The notes: generated from the letters alone by a model not told the origin. A DNA stretch of 64,000 nucleotides from Terriglobia bacterium (GCA_020073305.1 JAIQFK010000022.1:1-64000); one strand, 5' to 3'; counted from the first letter of the stretch, positions 34,557 to 42,620 are shown. Numbers and translations are program-made.

Positions 34557-34811
34557 ATGAAGAAGCAATACGATTTCTCGAAAGGCAAGCGGGGGGCGGT
34601 GATCAAGGTGCCGCGCGGCAAGTCGCGCATCACCATTCGGCTGGATGACGATGTTTTGGACTGGTTCCGCAAGCAGGTGGATGATGCGGGAGGCGGGAGT
34701 TATCAGAACTTGATCAACCAGGCGTTGCGGGCGTATATCGAGCGCTCGCAGGAACCACTGGAGGCCATCCTGCGGCGCGTGGTACGGGAAGAACTGCGGC
34801 GGGCGAGTTGA
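34557..34811 (+). CDS. BrnA-type antitoxin (first copy)
   Basis: 84 residues from ATG 34557 with GGAAAGG upstream. MKKQYDFSKGKRGAVI, then the ribbon-helix-helix ITIRLDDDVLDWFRKQ and the YQNLINQALRAYIE helix, are typical of BrnA/COG3514. The partner toxin BrnT would normally lie directly upstream, but the 81 bases between this gene and the SIR2-STAND gene cannot encode it. It is therefore an orphan antitoxin and possible DNA-binding repressor. Confidence 0.82.
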   Translation: MKKQYDFSKGKRGAVIKVPRGKSRITIRLDDDVLDWFRKQVDDAGGGSYQNLINQALRAYIERSQEPLEAILRRVVREELRRAS

Positions 34812-34825
34812 GGGGCTGACAGGGC

Positions 34826-34906
34826 GGGGACAGGCAGCACCGTCCACGACGCGGGGGGGGCGGATAGTGGAGCGGGATTGGATTAGGGACGGTGAAGCCA
34901 GTCCCC
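34826..34906. repeat. Palindromic repeat element, copy 1
   Basis: 81 bases with 20-base inverted ends: GGGGACAGGCAGCACCGTCC (34826-34845) against the reverse complement of 34887-34906 (17 of 20 match). Same family as the elements at 35913-36014, 36153-36226 and 61246-61278. It cuts into a hicA remnant on its right side. Confidence 0.7.
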
Positions 34907-34960
34907 TACGCGGTTTCGCAACTTGACTTCGCGGAAAGGCAGCGGCCTAAGCCGCCCCAA
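34907..34960 (-). pseudogene. 5' fragment of hicA toxin gene
   Basis: From TTG 34958-34960 the minus strand reads LGRLRPLPFREVKLRN and then runs into the palindromic repeat. RPLPxREVK is the start of many HicA toxins (next expected residues about RLEAAGF). The HicA catalytic histidine region (GSH) is gone. It overlaps the end of hicB, as is usual for hicBA pairs. Confidence 0.55.
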
Positions 34961-35153
34961 CCTCGACCTCGACGGTGCGCAGTTTCGGCGGACGGGTGGC
35001 TTGGGGCGGTTCAAAGTGGAGTTCGAGGGCTTCTCTGAGATTCTCGAGAGCTTCTTCTTCCGTGGCCCCCTGGCTGGCAATATCGATTTCCAGGCACTGA
35101 GATACGTACCAGTTACCCTCACGCCACACAGTCGCGGCAAACGGTCGCTTCAT
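34947..35153 (-). CDS. hicB: HicB-type antitoxin
   Basis: 68 residues: FAATVWREGNWYVSQCLEID, then ASQGATEEEALENLREALEL, the compact HicB fold (degraded RNase H-like) found in HicB antitoxins without a DNA-binding tail. It starts at ATG 35151-35153. The cognate HicA is truncated (34907-34960), so this is an orphan antitoxin. Its start overlaps the first codon of the toxin remnant on the other strand. Confidence 0.8.
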   Translation of the reverse strand: MKRPFAATVWREGNWYVSQCLEIDIASQGATEEEALENLREALELHFEPPQATRPPKLRTVEVEVGAA

Positions 35154-35370
35154 GGCTTTATTGTTTCACAAGGAGGTTGGGATTCGGTTGTCCCGAGAGA
35201 GAAGCGTGCTCATCGGCGAGGACAAAACCGGCGACGACCGCTGGTATGAGACAAACGTGCCGTTAGCAGATCGCCTGTACGACGAATGCTTGCGGGATCT
35301 CAAGGAAAGGGAGAAGCGGCATGCTGCGGACCAAGAATTTCAAGACACTACAGAAGAAGATGACGCCTAA
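35152..35370 (+). pseudogene. C-terminal remnant of a RelE/ParE-like toxin
   Basis: The frame reads RSVLIGEDKTGDDRWYETNV and then PLADRLYDECLRDLK. This matches the end (GGDKTGDDRFYxxxIPxADRLYDEHL) of a common RelE/ParE family toxin found upstream of XRE antitoxins. The N-terminal two thirds with the RelE core is absent and replaced by the hicB region. It overlaps the start of the XRE antitoxin, as intact pairs do. Confidence 0.6.
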
Positions 35371-35644
35371 AGCCCGGCGGCTGGCGGATGCGAAGTATCG
35401 CGAGTTGATTCAGGAGATGGCGCTGGATGAACTGCGCGCCGCGCGAGACTTGACGCAGCAGCAGCTAGCCCGGACGCTGGGTGTGAATCAGCCGGCCGTA
35501 TCGAGGATCGAGGGAAAGGCCGACATGTATGTAAGCACGCTCGCGAATTTTGTCAAAGCCATGGGAGGGAAGCTTGAAATTCGCGCTGTGTTCCCAGACG
35601 GCGAGGTGCGGGTCAGTCAATTCTCGGAGTTGGGGAAGCGGTAA
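35321..35644 (+). CDS. XRE-family antitoxin
   Basis: 107 residues. After an N-terminal helical arm, the helix-turn-helix ARDLTQQQLARTLGVNQPAV is followed by SRIEGKADMYVSTLANFVKAMGG and a C-terminal GKLEIRAVFPDGEVRV. This arrangement is standard for XRE antitoxins paired with the toxin type whose remnant lies just upstream. It is intact and so an orphan antitoxin. It is followed after 7 bases by a BrnA-type gene. Confidence 0.85.
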   Translation: MLRTKNFKTLQKKMTPKARRLADAKYRELIQEMALDELRAARDLTQQQLARTLGVNQPAVSRIEGKADMYVSTLANFVKAMGGKLEIRAVFPDGEVRVSQFSELGKR

Positions 35645-35651
35645 GAAACGG

Positions 35652-35876
35652 ATGAAGAAGCAATACGACTTCTCGCAAGGCAAGCGGGGAGCGGTGATTG
35701 AGGCGCCGCGGGGCGCGTCGCGCGTCACGATTCGCCTCGATGACGACGTTTTGGAATGGTTCCGGCGACAGGTCGATGATGCGGGAGGCGGGAGTTACCA
35801 GGACCTGATCAACCGGGCGTTGCGGGTGTACATCGAGCGGTCGGAGCTTCCTGGCGGTGACCACGGCAGAGCGTAG
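35652..35876 (+). CDS. BrnA-type antitoxin (second copy, altered C-terminus)
   Basis: 74 residues. The first 64 are near copies of the antitoxin at 34557 (MKKQYDFSQGKRGAVI, then VTIRLDDDVLEWFRRQ). After IERSE the sequence departs (LPGGDHGRA) and stops, losing the LEAILRRVVREEL tail of the first copy. A small indel or recombination is likely. It lies 7 bases after the XRE gene. No BrnT toxin is nearby. Confidence 0.75.
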   Translation: MKKQYDFSQGKRGAVIEAPRGASRVTIRLDDDVLEWFRRQVDDAGGGSYQDLINRALRVYIERSELPGGDHGRA

Positions 35877-35912
35877 CTTAGTTTGGACCGCGCCGCGTGA
35901 GCTGTCTTCTCT

Positions 35913-36014
35913 GAAAAATGGGGACAGGCAGCGCCGTCCACGCGCCGGCGGGTGGGATAGTGTCGATTCAGCGCATCAGGCGGCTTGGGACGGCGAAGCC
36001 AGTCCCCATTTTTC
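35913..36014. repeat. Palindromic repeat element, copy 2 (full length)
   Basis: 102 bases with 27-base terminal inverted repeats: 35913-35939 (starting GAAAAATGGGGACAGGC) against the reverse complement of 35988-36014, 25 of 27 matching. The centre is CATCAGGCGGCTT-like. The element could fold into a long hairpin and looks like a MITE or REP-type mobile palindrome. Confidence 0.8.
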
Positions 36015-36152
36015 AACGAACTGAGAAGCCGCATCGACCCCAAAAACGCTCGCGTTTCGTATCGCGGAGAAATCGAACATACCAACTCCCTCCCGGCTGA
36101 AGCAGGGGCAGCGGCTGGTTCCTGTTCCGCTGTGGATTGCGGGGAAACTCGC

Positions 36153-36226
36153 GCGCCGGCTGGGCGGGATAGTGTCGATTCAGCGCATCAGGCGGCTTGG
36201 GACGGCGAAGCCAGTCCCCATTTTTC
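36153..36226. repeat. Palindromic repeat element, copy 3 (left end missing)
   Basis: The sequence 36153-36226 repeats 35942-36014 almost base for base (GATAGTGTCGATTCAGCGCA and the GGACGGCGAAGCCAGTCCCC end), but its left inverted repeat is absent. It lies immediately before the gene at 36258. Confidence 0.8.
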
Positions 36227-36257
36227 CGACAAATTGTCCTTATGGGAAAATGAGCCG

Positions 36258-37793
36258 GTGATCGCTGCGATCGCTTTCTTCGGGATTTTTGCAGTGGCTT
36301 CGGCCTTGGCTCAAACGATCTCGGGAACTGTGGTGGATTTACAGAAAATTCCGATTCCGGGAGCGACGGTTTCGCTGGTCGTCGAGATGGGAGGGTGTCC
36401 ATCCACGGTCACGACGAGCGGCAGCAACGGGCGCTTTGAGTTTTCCGGCGCCCAGCCGGGACGGTACCGCGTGAAGGCGGCGAAGATCGGGTACGTGACG
36501 CAGGAATTTGGCGAAAAGGAGAAGCGCACACCCGGTTTCGGCGCCACCATCCTTCTCACACCATCGACACCGAACGCGGACATCAAGATTGTCCTGTTAG
36601 CCGGGTCCGAAATCCGGGGCACGGTTTACGACGAGCAAGGCAGGCCGCTGGCAGGAGGCTACGTCTTCTTCAAGGATCCGGATAGGCCGAGCCAGAGTTT
36701 TTCTGCGCGCACGAACGGGAGCGGCGGTTACCACGTCACAGATCTTCCGCCGGGCAAGTTCTATGTCAGCGCGCGGCGCTTTTCCGAACAGGCGAACCAG
36801 GTGGTGGGCGACCTTTGGTACTACCCGGGAACCACGGACAAGAACCTGGCGTCGCTGGTGACGCTTAGCGAGAATCCCGCATTCGTGGATATTCACTTCG
36901 GCGGACTCGAGAGAGCCGCCGGTATCGTCCAGGTTCGAACCGAACAAGGGCTGCCGGTTGCGCGAGCGGAAGTCGCGGTGCGAAAGCGCGGCCAAACCTA
37001 CTGGGAGCACCACGACACGCTGCGCACGGGCGCCGATGGGCGCGCGGAGATCCGCAAGCTGCCGCCGGGGGAATACTGCGCATTTATTATGAAGCTGCCG
37101 CCGCCGCTGGCGTCGTGGCGCAATCCGGCAGCAGAGGCGACTTCCGCGGATCGATACGGGAAACAGTTTCGTGTGGAGACAGGTGATGGACCGGTGTCCA
37201 TCGATTTCGCAGTTGGCTCCGGGATCGAGTTAGCCGGCCGGTTTGTGATGCGAGACGGCGGACCGCCGCCACCGGGTCACGGGATCTCATTTGACCTGCT
37301 GAGCACCCCCGATGTCGCAGAATTCACAGGAAGCATGTCGTTTCAGGTTCCTCCGGCTCGCCTGGACGACGGCAGTTTTGCATTTCAGGGGCTGGTACCG
37401 GAGGAGAGGTACACGTTACGCGAATTTCAACGGGACCACCTCAAGACGTTCGTGACGGTGGGAATTCGCCTGAATGGAGCCAGCCTGCGTGGGGACGACA
37501 TTGTGATACCGGCGCGCGCCGCGGCTCAGACTCTGGAGGTTGTTCTCGATCGCGGCGGGGTGATCAGCGGAGTAGTCAGCAGCGATACACACGCGAGGTC
37601 GGCGAAGGCAAGGCGCGTCGCGGGAGATGCGCCGGCAGCGATTTATCCGGAAAACACTACCACGGAAGTAGTGAACGGGCGTTTTGTGTTCCGAGGTCTG
37701 CCGGCCGGCACGTATGTGATCTCAGTGGCGGGGAGTGAGCGAAGCCAAGCGACTGAGGTAAAAGCAGGCGAGGTGGTAGAGATCGAGCTGTAG
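36258..37793 (+). CDS. Secreted protein with carboxypeptidase-regulatory-like domains
   Basis: 511 residues if started at GTG 36258, which gives the signal peptide VIAAIAFFGIFAVASALAQ. Longer in-frame starts reach back into the palindromic repeats and are rejected. The mature part begins ISGTVVDLQKIPIPGATVSL, a carboxypeptidase regulatory-like (CarboxypepD_reg/Cna_B type) beta-sandwich. A second such unit (GSEIRGTVYDEQGRPLAGGY) and a third (GVISGVVSSDTHARSAKA) follow. No catalytic or TonB-receptor domain is present. Probably a surface or outer-membrane-associated protein; such proteins are abundant in acidobacteria. Confidence 0.78.
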   Translation: MIAAIAFFGIFAVASALAQTISGTVVDLQKIPIPGATVSLVVEMGGCPSTVTTSGSNGRFEFSGAQPGRYRVKAAKIGYVTQEFGEKEKRTPGFGATILLTPSTPNADIKIVLLAGSEIRGTVYDEQGRPLAGGYVFFKDPDRPSQSFSARTNGSGGYHVTDLPPGKFYVSARRFSEQANQVVGDLWYYPGTTDKNLASLVTLSENPAFVDIHFGGLERAAGIVQVRTEQGLPVARAEVAVRKRGQTYWEHHDTLRTGADGRAEIRKLPPGEYCAFIMKLPPPLASWRNPAAEATSADRYGKQFRVETGDGPVSIDFAVGSGIELAGRFVMRDGGPPPPGHGISFDLLSTPDVAEFTGSMSFQVPPARLDDGSFAFQGLVPEERYTLREFQRDHLKTFVTVGIRLNGASLRGDDIVIPARAAAQTLEVVLDRGGVISGVVSSDTHARSAKARRVAGDAPAAIYPENTTTEVVNGRFVFRGLPAGTYVISVAGSERSQATEVKAGEVVEIEL

Positions 37794-37836
37794 CTTGCGC
37801 TGCTAAGGATGCCTGGACGGCGGCAGCGGGTCCGCC

Positions 37837-38688
37837 CTAGGCGAGCGCCTGGATGAGACTTGCCACCTTGGCTTTCAACGCGTCCAGGTCTTTTGGAAAC
37901 CGGAGCTTGGCGGATTCGGGCAAGTGCTCCAGAATCTGCTCTACCGCTGGGGCCTCGCGCGTCTCGACGGCGCTGAAACCTAAAGCGTCTGACAGCCGGC
38001 AACCGAGCCGGACAACGGCCATCAGGTCCGGCTTTTCTTTTTCGGCGGCCGGATCCTCGTGGTGGTGGGCGGCGATGGCGCTCAGCTCCGCGGGCAGCTT
38101 CCATTGATCGGACAGCCACGCGCCGGCTTCGCAATGATCGATGTCGAAGGCCTCCCGTTCGCAGTACAACACATCGAGTGAGTAATCCACTGCAACATTC
38201 AGGACGTTGGCATATTCCACCGGGTACGCGGCCAGCAAGCCCATCCGACCGATGTCGTGCAGAAGGCCGGCCGTGTAAGCCTCGTCGCTCTTGACGAAAC
38301 ACGCCATGGCGAGTTCCTGCGACAACGTGGCACAAGCCAGGCTGTGGGTCCAGCAGCGGCGAAGCACCGGCTCTTTAACGGCGGATTTGACATACGCGCG
38401 CAGTCCGACCGTCACCGCCAGCGCCTTCACGAAATCGAAACCCAGGGTAATGGTGGCATGGTGCACGCTGCGGACCTGTCCGAAAGTGCCATATAACGCC
38501 GAATTGGCCACGCGGAGCATCTCTCCGGAGAAGACAGGATCGGCTTGCAGCCACCGCACCACCTGGCGGAAATCCACGTCCTCTTTGCCCAGCAGTTCCA
38601 GCACCTTCATGGCGATGGCCGGGAACGGCGGCGGAGTACTCAGGGCCCAGGGTCTTTGTACGCTTTTCGACTCAACCACAACACTCAT
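37837..38688 (-). CDS. HDOD domain protein
   Basis: 283 residues from ATG 38686-38688. The HDOD domain spans about 20-215 (FPAIAMKVLELL, VVRWLQADPVFSGEMLRVAN, LLHDIGRMGLLA). HDOD proteins resemble HD phosphohydrolases but usually act as non-catalytic signalling modules in c-di-GMP or chemotaxis networks. Here HD (LLHD) is kept. No output domain is fused. Upstream on the same strand is a GNAT gene, 89 bases away. Confidence 0.85.
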   Translation of the reverse strand: MSVVVESKSVQRPWALSTPPPFPAIAMKVLELLGKEDVDFRQVVRWLQADPVFSGEMLRVANSALYGTFGQVRSVHHATITLGFDFVKALAVTVGLRAYVKSAVKEPVLRRCWTHSLACATLSQELAMACFVKSDEAYTAGLLHDIGRMGLLAAYPVEYANVLNVAVDYSLDVLYCEREAFDIDHCEAGAWLSDQWKLPAELSAIAAHHHEDPAAEKEKPDLMAVVRLGCRLSDALGFSAVETREAPAVEQILEHLPESAKLRFPKDLDALKAKVASLIQALA

Positions 38689-38755
38689 TGCCTCGCGAAC
38701 CTCACTGTTTTCTTGATCGGCAGAAGGGAGAGGGGGCTGTAGGTCGTTTTGTGCA

Positions 38756-38777
38756 GGGCCTTTGAAGCGAAAGGCCC
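38756..38777. terminator. Stem-loop after the GNAT gene
   Basis: GGGCCTTT (38756-38763) and AAAGGCCC (38770-38777) form a perfect 8-base stem with a 6-base loop that touches the stop codon of the GNAT gene. The following bases on the minus strand are not T-rich, so it is more likely an mRNA 3'-end stabiliser or weak terminator than a classic one. Confidence 0.4.
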
Positions 38778-39557
38778 CTACGACGTGTACACCGCCACAT
38801 TCGTGACGACGGAGTAGCCCATGCGCTGGTATAACTGGAAGCCCTGGGCGGTGGACTGCAAGATGGAGCGCTCGGTGCCATATTGCTCGCGGGCGCGATC
38901 GAGCGCATAGCGCATCACCGCCTCGCCGCAACCGCGCTTCTGGTAGTCGGGCAGGGTAGCCACGTTATAGACGCCCGTCGCACCTGCCGCGAACACGGTG
39001 GCCGCGGTCGAAACCGGCTCGCCCATAGAGTAACCGACGTATCCTTTGAATCCGTGTTCCCAGACTCTGGCATGGTCGAACACTTCCTGAAACCAGGCGA
39101 GCGGCACGTTGAAGCACAGGGCGCCGATCTGGCAGAAATGGGTCCAGGTCTTGCGGTCGTCCACCGAGCGCACGTCGAGACGCGGCAGCGGGCGCACGGG
39201 GCCGGTGAGTTTTTCGGCCAGCATTCCCGGAAGCACAATGGCGAGACGGAGGCCGTGCTTCTTGAAGATGTCACCGGCGCGGCGGCGGGCTTTTTTGTCG
39301 AGCCAGTCTTCGCAGACCCAGTACGACCACGCCAGTTGGCGCGCGGCGAAATGTACGCGGGCGAGGGCTATGCGGCGGTCGAGCTCCCGGTCGCCCTCGA
39401 CCGGCGTCGATAAAAACGCCGCGTTGAACATCTGGAAAGTCACGCCGGCGGACGCGATGGTGACACCCGGCGCTTCGCGGACCTCGCCCGAAGGGCGCGA
39501 CACCGCCAGCGCCCGGAACGATTCACGCAGATTTTCCTCCACGGTTCGGAAATCCAC
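38778..39557 (-). CDS. GNAT family N-acetyltransferase
   Basis: 259 residues. The C-terminal half is the GNAT fold: YNVATLPDYQKRGCGEAVMR carries the acetyl-CoA pyrophosphate-binding motif (Q/RxxGxG/A), then QGFQLYQRMGYSVV gives the final strand-helix. The N-terminal 130 residues are a longer, less conserved segment as in two-part GNATs. Substrate unknown. It ends at the stem-loop 38756-38777. Confidence 0.85.
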   Translation of the reverse strand: MDFRTVEENLRESFRALAVSRPSGEVREAPGVTIASAGVTFQMFNAAFLSTPVEGDRELDRRIALARVHFAARQLAWSYWVCEDWLDKKARRRAGDIFKKHGLRLAIVLPGMLAEKLTGPVRPLPRLDVRSVDDRKTWTHFCQIGALCFNVPLAWFQEVFDHARVWEHGFKGYVGYSMGEPVSTAATVFAAGATGVYNVATLPDYQKRGCGEAVMRYALDRAREQYGTERSILQSTAQGFQLYQRMGYSVVTNVAVYTS

Positions 39558-39731
39558 TGAGAGTCAAGTATCGCGCGTTGCGGGGGCGGGGGCGCAAGCA
39601 AAGACACCGCAGAGGCGCGGAGCGGCGGAGAGAATACAGTCCCGGCGGTGAGGAGCAGCGAGCTTGCAATGACTGCCCCGGCGTGTTGTGATGTCCAGGC
39701 TATGGCCACGCAGGCCCGGGATCAGGACCGC

Positions 39732-41000
39732 ATGACTCGAGGTTCCACGCACGTCCGGTATTGGGTGATCGTGTTCGCGGTTACCCTGGCGGTGATTACC
39801 TATATCGACCGGGTGGCCATGTCGTTCGCGGCGCCGCAGGTTTCGCGCGACCTCGGCCTGACGCAGGTGCAGATGGGCATGGCGTTCTCCGCGTTTGTCA
39901 CGGCCTACGCGCTATTCGAGATTCCCAGCGGCTTTCTGGGCGATTGGATGGGACCACGGAAGGTCCTGATGCGGATCGTCATCTGGTGGTCGGCGTTCAT
40001 CGCGCTCACCGGCGTCACATGGAACTTCGCTTCGCTGTTCACGACGCAGACGCTATTTGGCGCGGGCGAGGCCGGTTGCTTCCCGAACGTAACCAAAGCC
40101 TTTACCATCTGGCTGCCGCGGGCCGAGCGGGTGCGTGCACAGGGCATCCTGTGGCTGAGCGCACGCTGGGGCGGAGCCTTCACGCCGCTGCTGGTGTATG
40201 TGATCTTTCAGTTCATGACGTGGCGCCACACCTTCATGGCACTGGGAATCGTGGGCGTGGTGTGGGCGATCTTCTTTTACCGTTGGTTCCACGACGATCC
40301 GCGCGACAACAAGAAGATCAACGCTGCCGAGCTGGACCTGCTCGGACCAAACCGGGAACTGGCTGCCGGGCATGCCCATGTGCCCTGGGCCAAGCTGGCG
40401 CGCTCGCGCACCACGTGGATGCTCTGCGCGCAGTACTTCTGCCTCTCTTACGGATGGTATTTTTACGTCACCTGGTTGCCGACGTATCTCCAGAAATCAC
40501 GGGGCGTGACGCTCGGCAAGAGCGCGGTGCTTAGCATGCTGCCGCTGTTTCTGGGCGGCCTGGGCTCGCTGTTCTGCGGCCTGGTCTCGGCTCCGGTAGC
40601 GCGGTGGCTCGGGAGCGTGGCGCGCACACGGAAACTGATGGCGTGCCTGGGATTCACCGGGGCCAGCGCGCTCCTCATCATTTCCATTCACCTGCCGACC
40701 CCGCTGGCCACGATGGTGGTGATGGGTTTCGCCAGCTTCTGTAACGATCTGGTGATGCCCGGCTCGTGGGGCGCGTGCATGGACGTTGGCGGCAAGTATG
40801 CCGGCACGCTATCGGGCACGATGAACATGCTGGGCAATTTTGGTGGAGCGTGCTTGCCCACAGTTGTCGGCTTGATTCTGCAATGGACGCACGACAACTG
40901 GGACGTGGCGTTCTATGTCTCCGCCGCGGTGTATTTCTGCGGCAGTTTCTTCTGGCTGCTGATGGACCCGGTGACGCCGATCGAAGCTGCCGAAGGATAG
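39732..41000 (+). CDS. MFS transporter (ACS family, anion:cation symporter type)
   Basis: 422 residues with 12 predicted transmembrane helices from ATG 39732 (AGGACCGC precedes it); starts at 39669 or 39702 are also possible. YIDRVAMSFAAPQVSRDLGL and the loop GDWMGPRKVLMR (MFS motif A) are typical of the hexuronate/tartrate/galactonate transporter branch. It should import a sugar acid or organic acid by proton symport. No catabolic operon is attached. Confidence 0.88.
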   Translation: MTRGSTHVRYWVIVFAVTLAVITYIDRVAMSFAAPQVSRDLGLTQVQMGMAFSAFVTAYALFEIPSGFLGDWMGPRKVLMRIVIWWSAFIALTGVTWNFASLFTTQTLFGAGEAGCFPNVTKAFTIWLPRAERVRAQGILWLSARWGGAFTPLLVYVIFQFMTWRHTFMALGIVGVVWAIFFYRWFHDDPRDNKKINAAELDLLGPNRELAAGHAHVPWAKLARSRTTWMLCAQYFCLSYGWYFYVTWLPTYLQKSRGVTLGKSAVLSMLPLFLGGLGSLFCGLVSAPVARWLGSVARTRKLMACLGFTGASALLIISIHLPTPLATMVVMGFASFCNDLVMPGSWGACMDVGGKYAGTLSGTMNMLGNFGGACLPTVVGLILQWTHDNWDVAFYVSAAVYFCGSFFWLLMDPVTPIEAAEG

Positions 41001-41109
41001 CAGAATATCCTCCTCACCTGACGGGTAATTTTTACCTTCTCCAGCCAGGGGCCACCGGTAAGGCTCATCGGAAGTGCTCCGCTTTTATCGACTTGCATCT
41101 CACGCAGAG

Positions 41110-41126
41110 TGGCAACTGAGTTGCCA
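41110..41126. promoter_or_regulatory. Inverted repeat upstream of the coiled-coil protein gene
   Basis: TGGCAAC-TGA-GTTGCCA, a perfect 7-base inverted repeat 37 bases before the start codon at 41164. It could be a repressor site or a small mRNA hairpin. Confidence 0.4.
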
Positions 41127-41163
41127 TTTTAGGAGCATTCGAGATCCGGGAGGTTTCTCACAA

Positions 41164-42066
41164 ATGGAAACACCGAACCAGAATTCAGCGCCAACCACCA
41201 AGAGTGTCCTGTTGCTTTTTGTCATCGCGCTTTGCGGCATTGCGGGCATCAGCACGTTCTATTTCGCCAGGGAGCACCGGCAGGCTCTGCAGTTGGCCGC
41301 CAGCAACCAGGCGCTTACCGCCAATTTGAACGAAGTGCAGGGCCAGTTGCAGACGCTTACGGACAAGCTCAATGCAATGTCAGCGCCACCGCAAACGCCG
41401 CCGGTACTGAGAGAGCCGGCGCCGGCACGTCCAGCCGCCACAGGCGAGAGAACGCATAAGAAGCCCATGCACCGGACCGCGACGGCGCGCAAGCAGGAGC
41501 CGGCGCCGGATGATCCCCGCTGGAGCCAGATGCAGGGGCAGCTCTCGGATCAGCAGAAGCAACTGGCGGTGACGCGCGAGGAAATGGAAAAGAACCGGTC
41601 GGAACTCGACGGCAGACTGAACTCGACGCGCGACGAGCTGAACGGATCCATCACGCGCAGCCATGACGAGCTGAACGGCTCCATAGCGCGGACGCATGGG
41701 GAGCTGGTCGCTTTGCAAAAGCGCGGCGAGCGCAATTACTACGAATTCCACCTGGACAAAGCCAAGACCTTCCAGCGCGTGGGTCCCATCAGCGTTTCGT
41801 TGCGCAAGGTCAACTTGAAGCACAAGAACTACAACCTGGCCCTGATGGTGGATGACAACCAACTCGACAAGAAAAACGTCAACCTCTACGAGCCGGTGTG
41901 GATCACGTTTTCAGACCGCCCGCAGCCGGTGGAGCTAGTGGTCAACAAGGTTCAAAAGGACCAGATCACGGGCTACATCAGCGAGCCGAAGTATAAGAAT
42001 TCGGAACTGGCGGCCAACGCGGCGCCGGTGCCGGACAAAGCGAAAGAGGCGGTCGCGCAGCGGTAG
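41164..42066 (+). CDS. Membrane-anchored coiled-coil protein
   Basis: 300 residues from ATG 41164, with GGGAGG about 10 bases upstream. One N-terminal transmembrane helix (VLLLFVIALCGIAGISTFYF) is followed by coiled coil (about 35-75), a Pro/Ala linker, more coiled coil with repeats of the form TRDELNGSI / SHDELNGSI / THGELVAL (about 155-180), and a C-terminal domain (FQRVGPISVSLRKVNLKHKN). No known family. The C-terminal region resembles a beta-sandwich found in related acidobacterial proteins. Probably extracytoplasmic. Confidence 0.75.
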   Translation: METPNQNSAPTTKSVLLLFVIALCGIAGISTFYFAREHRQALQLAASNQALTANLNEVQGQLQTLTDKLNAMSAPPQTPPVLREPAPARPAATGERTHKKPMHRTATARKQEPAPDDPRWSQMQGQLSDQQKQLAVTREEMEKNRSELDGRLNSTRDELNGSITRSHDELNGSIARTHGELVALQKRGERNYYEFHLDKAKTFQRVGPISVSLRKVNLKHKNYNLALMVDDNQLDKKNVNLYEPVWITFSDRPQPVELVVNKVQKDQITGYISEPKYKNSELAANAAPVPDKAKEAVAQR

Positions 42067-42081
42067 CGGGCGCCGCTCAGT

Positions 42082-42558
42082 TAGTAATAGCTCACTTCCC
42101 GATGGTCTTCCGCGCACTCGGTAAAAGGGCCGTCGGGAAGTATGCCGTTGGCTGCGATTCGCTTGCGCGGGCTGGCGGCTTTCTTCGGTGATATCACCGA
42201 ACTCGTTGTAGCTCCGTTTCAGGGTCTGGCCACCGTAATAGTCGAAGTACATGCCGGCTTCGATCTGCCGGCCTGGCGCGTCGTAACGATAGACGTTGCG
42301 GAAATCTTCCCGTATCGCGCCGCCGGGTTCCATCTCGCCTTCCTCGACGAGATTCCCCGAGTTGTCGTAGCGGAGAACGACGCGCCGGACCACCCTGTCA
42401 TTCTCGTCATAAAACACCTTTTTGGCGGGCCGGTCCGCGTCATCAAACAGCGTCATGATGGCGACGGCGCCACCGGGGAAATGCAGCATCGCCTCGATGG
42501 AAAACCGACATTCTCCCGCGACGTTCCTGCCCGTCCGGGTTGCCGTGTTCCCGATCGG
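42082..42558 (-). pseudogene. Degraded fragment of a YD/RHS-repeat-like protein
   Basis: In one frame the minus strand reads VFYDENDRVVRRVVLRYDNS and YRYDAPGRQIEAGMYFDYYG, up to EFGDITEES; such YD-type repeats are common in acidobacterial RHS-like proteins. It then continues after a one-base shift as SPRKRIAANGILPDGPFTEC and stops at 42082-42084. The N-terminus has no start codon after the in-frame stop at 42559-42561. Both ends and the frame are broken. Confidence 0.65.
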
Positions 42559-42620
42559 TCAATGCGTTTCCTGCCTTCAGATTAGCTCAGCCCAAACCGC
42601 ATTCCCGTTGAGATAAGCTG

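Noticed and set aside
34826-36226. Repeats considered as a CRISPR array
   Set aside because: Few copies, irregular spacing, inverted ends and no cas genes; they are palindromic dispersed elements.
35985-36257. N-terminal extension of the carboxypeptidase-regulatory-like protein
   Set aside because: The extension reads through palindromic repeats; a signal peptide begins at GTG 36258.
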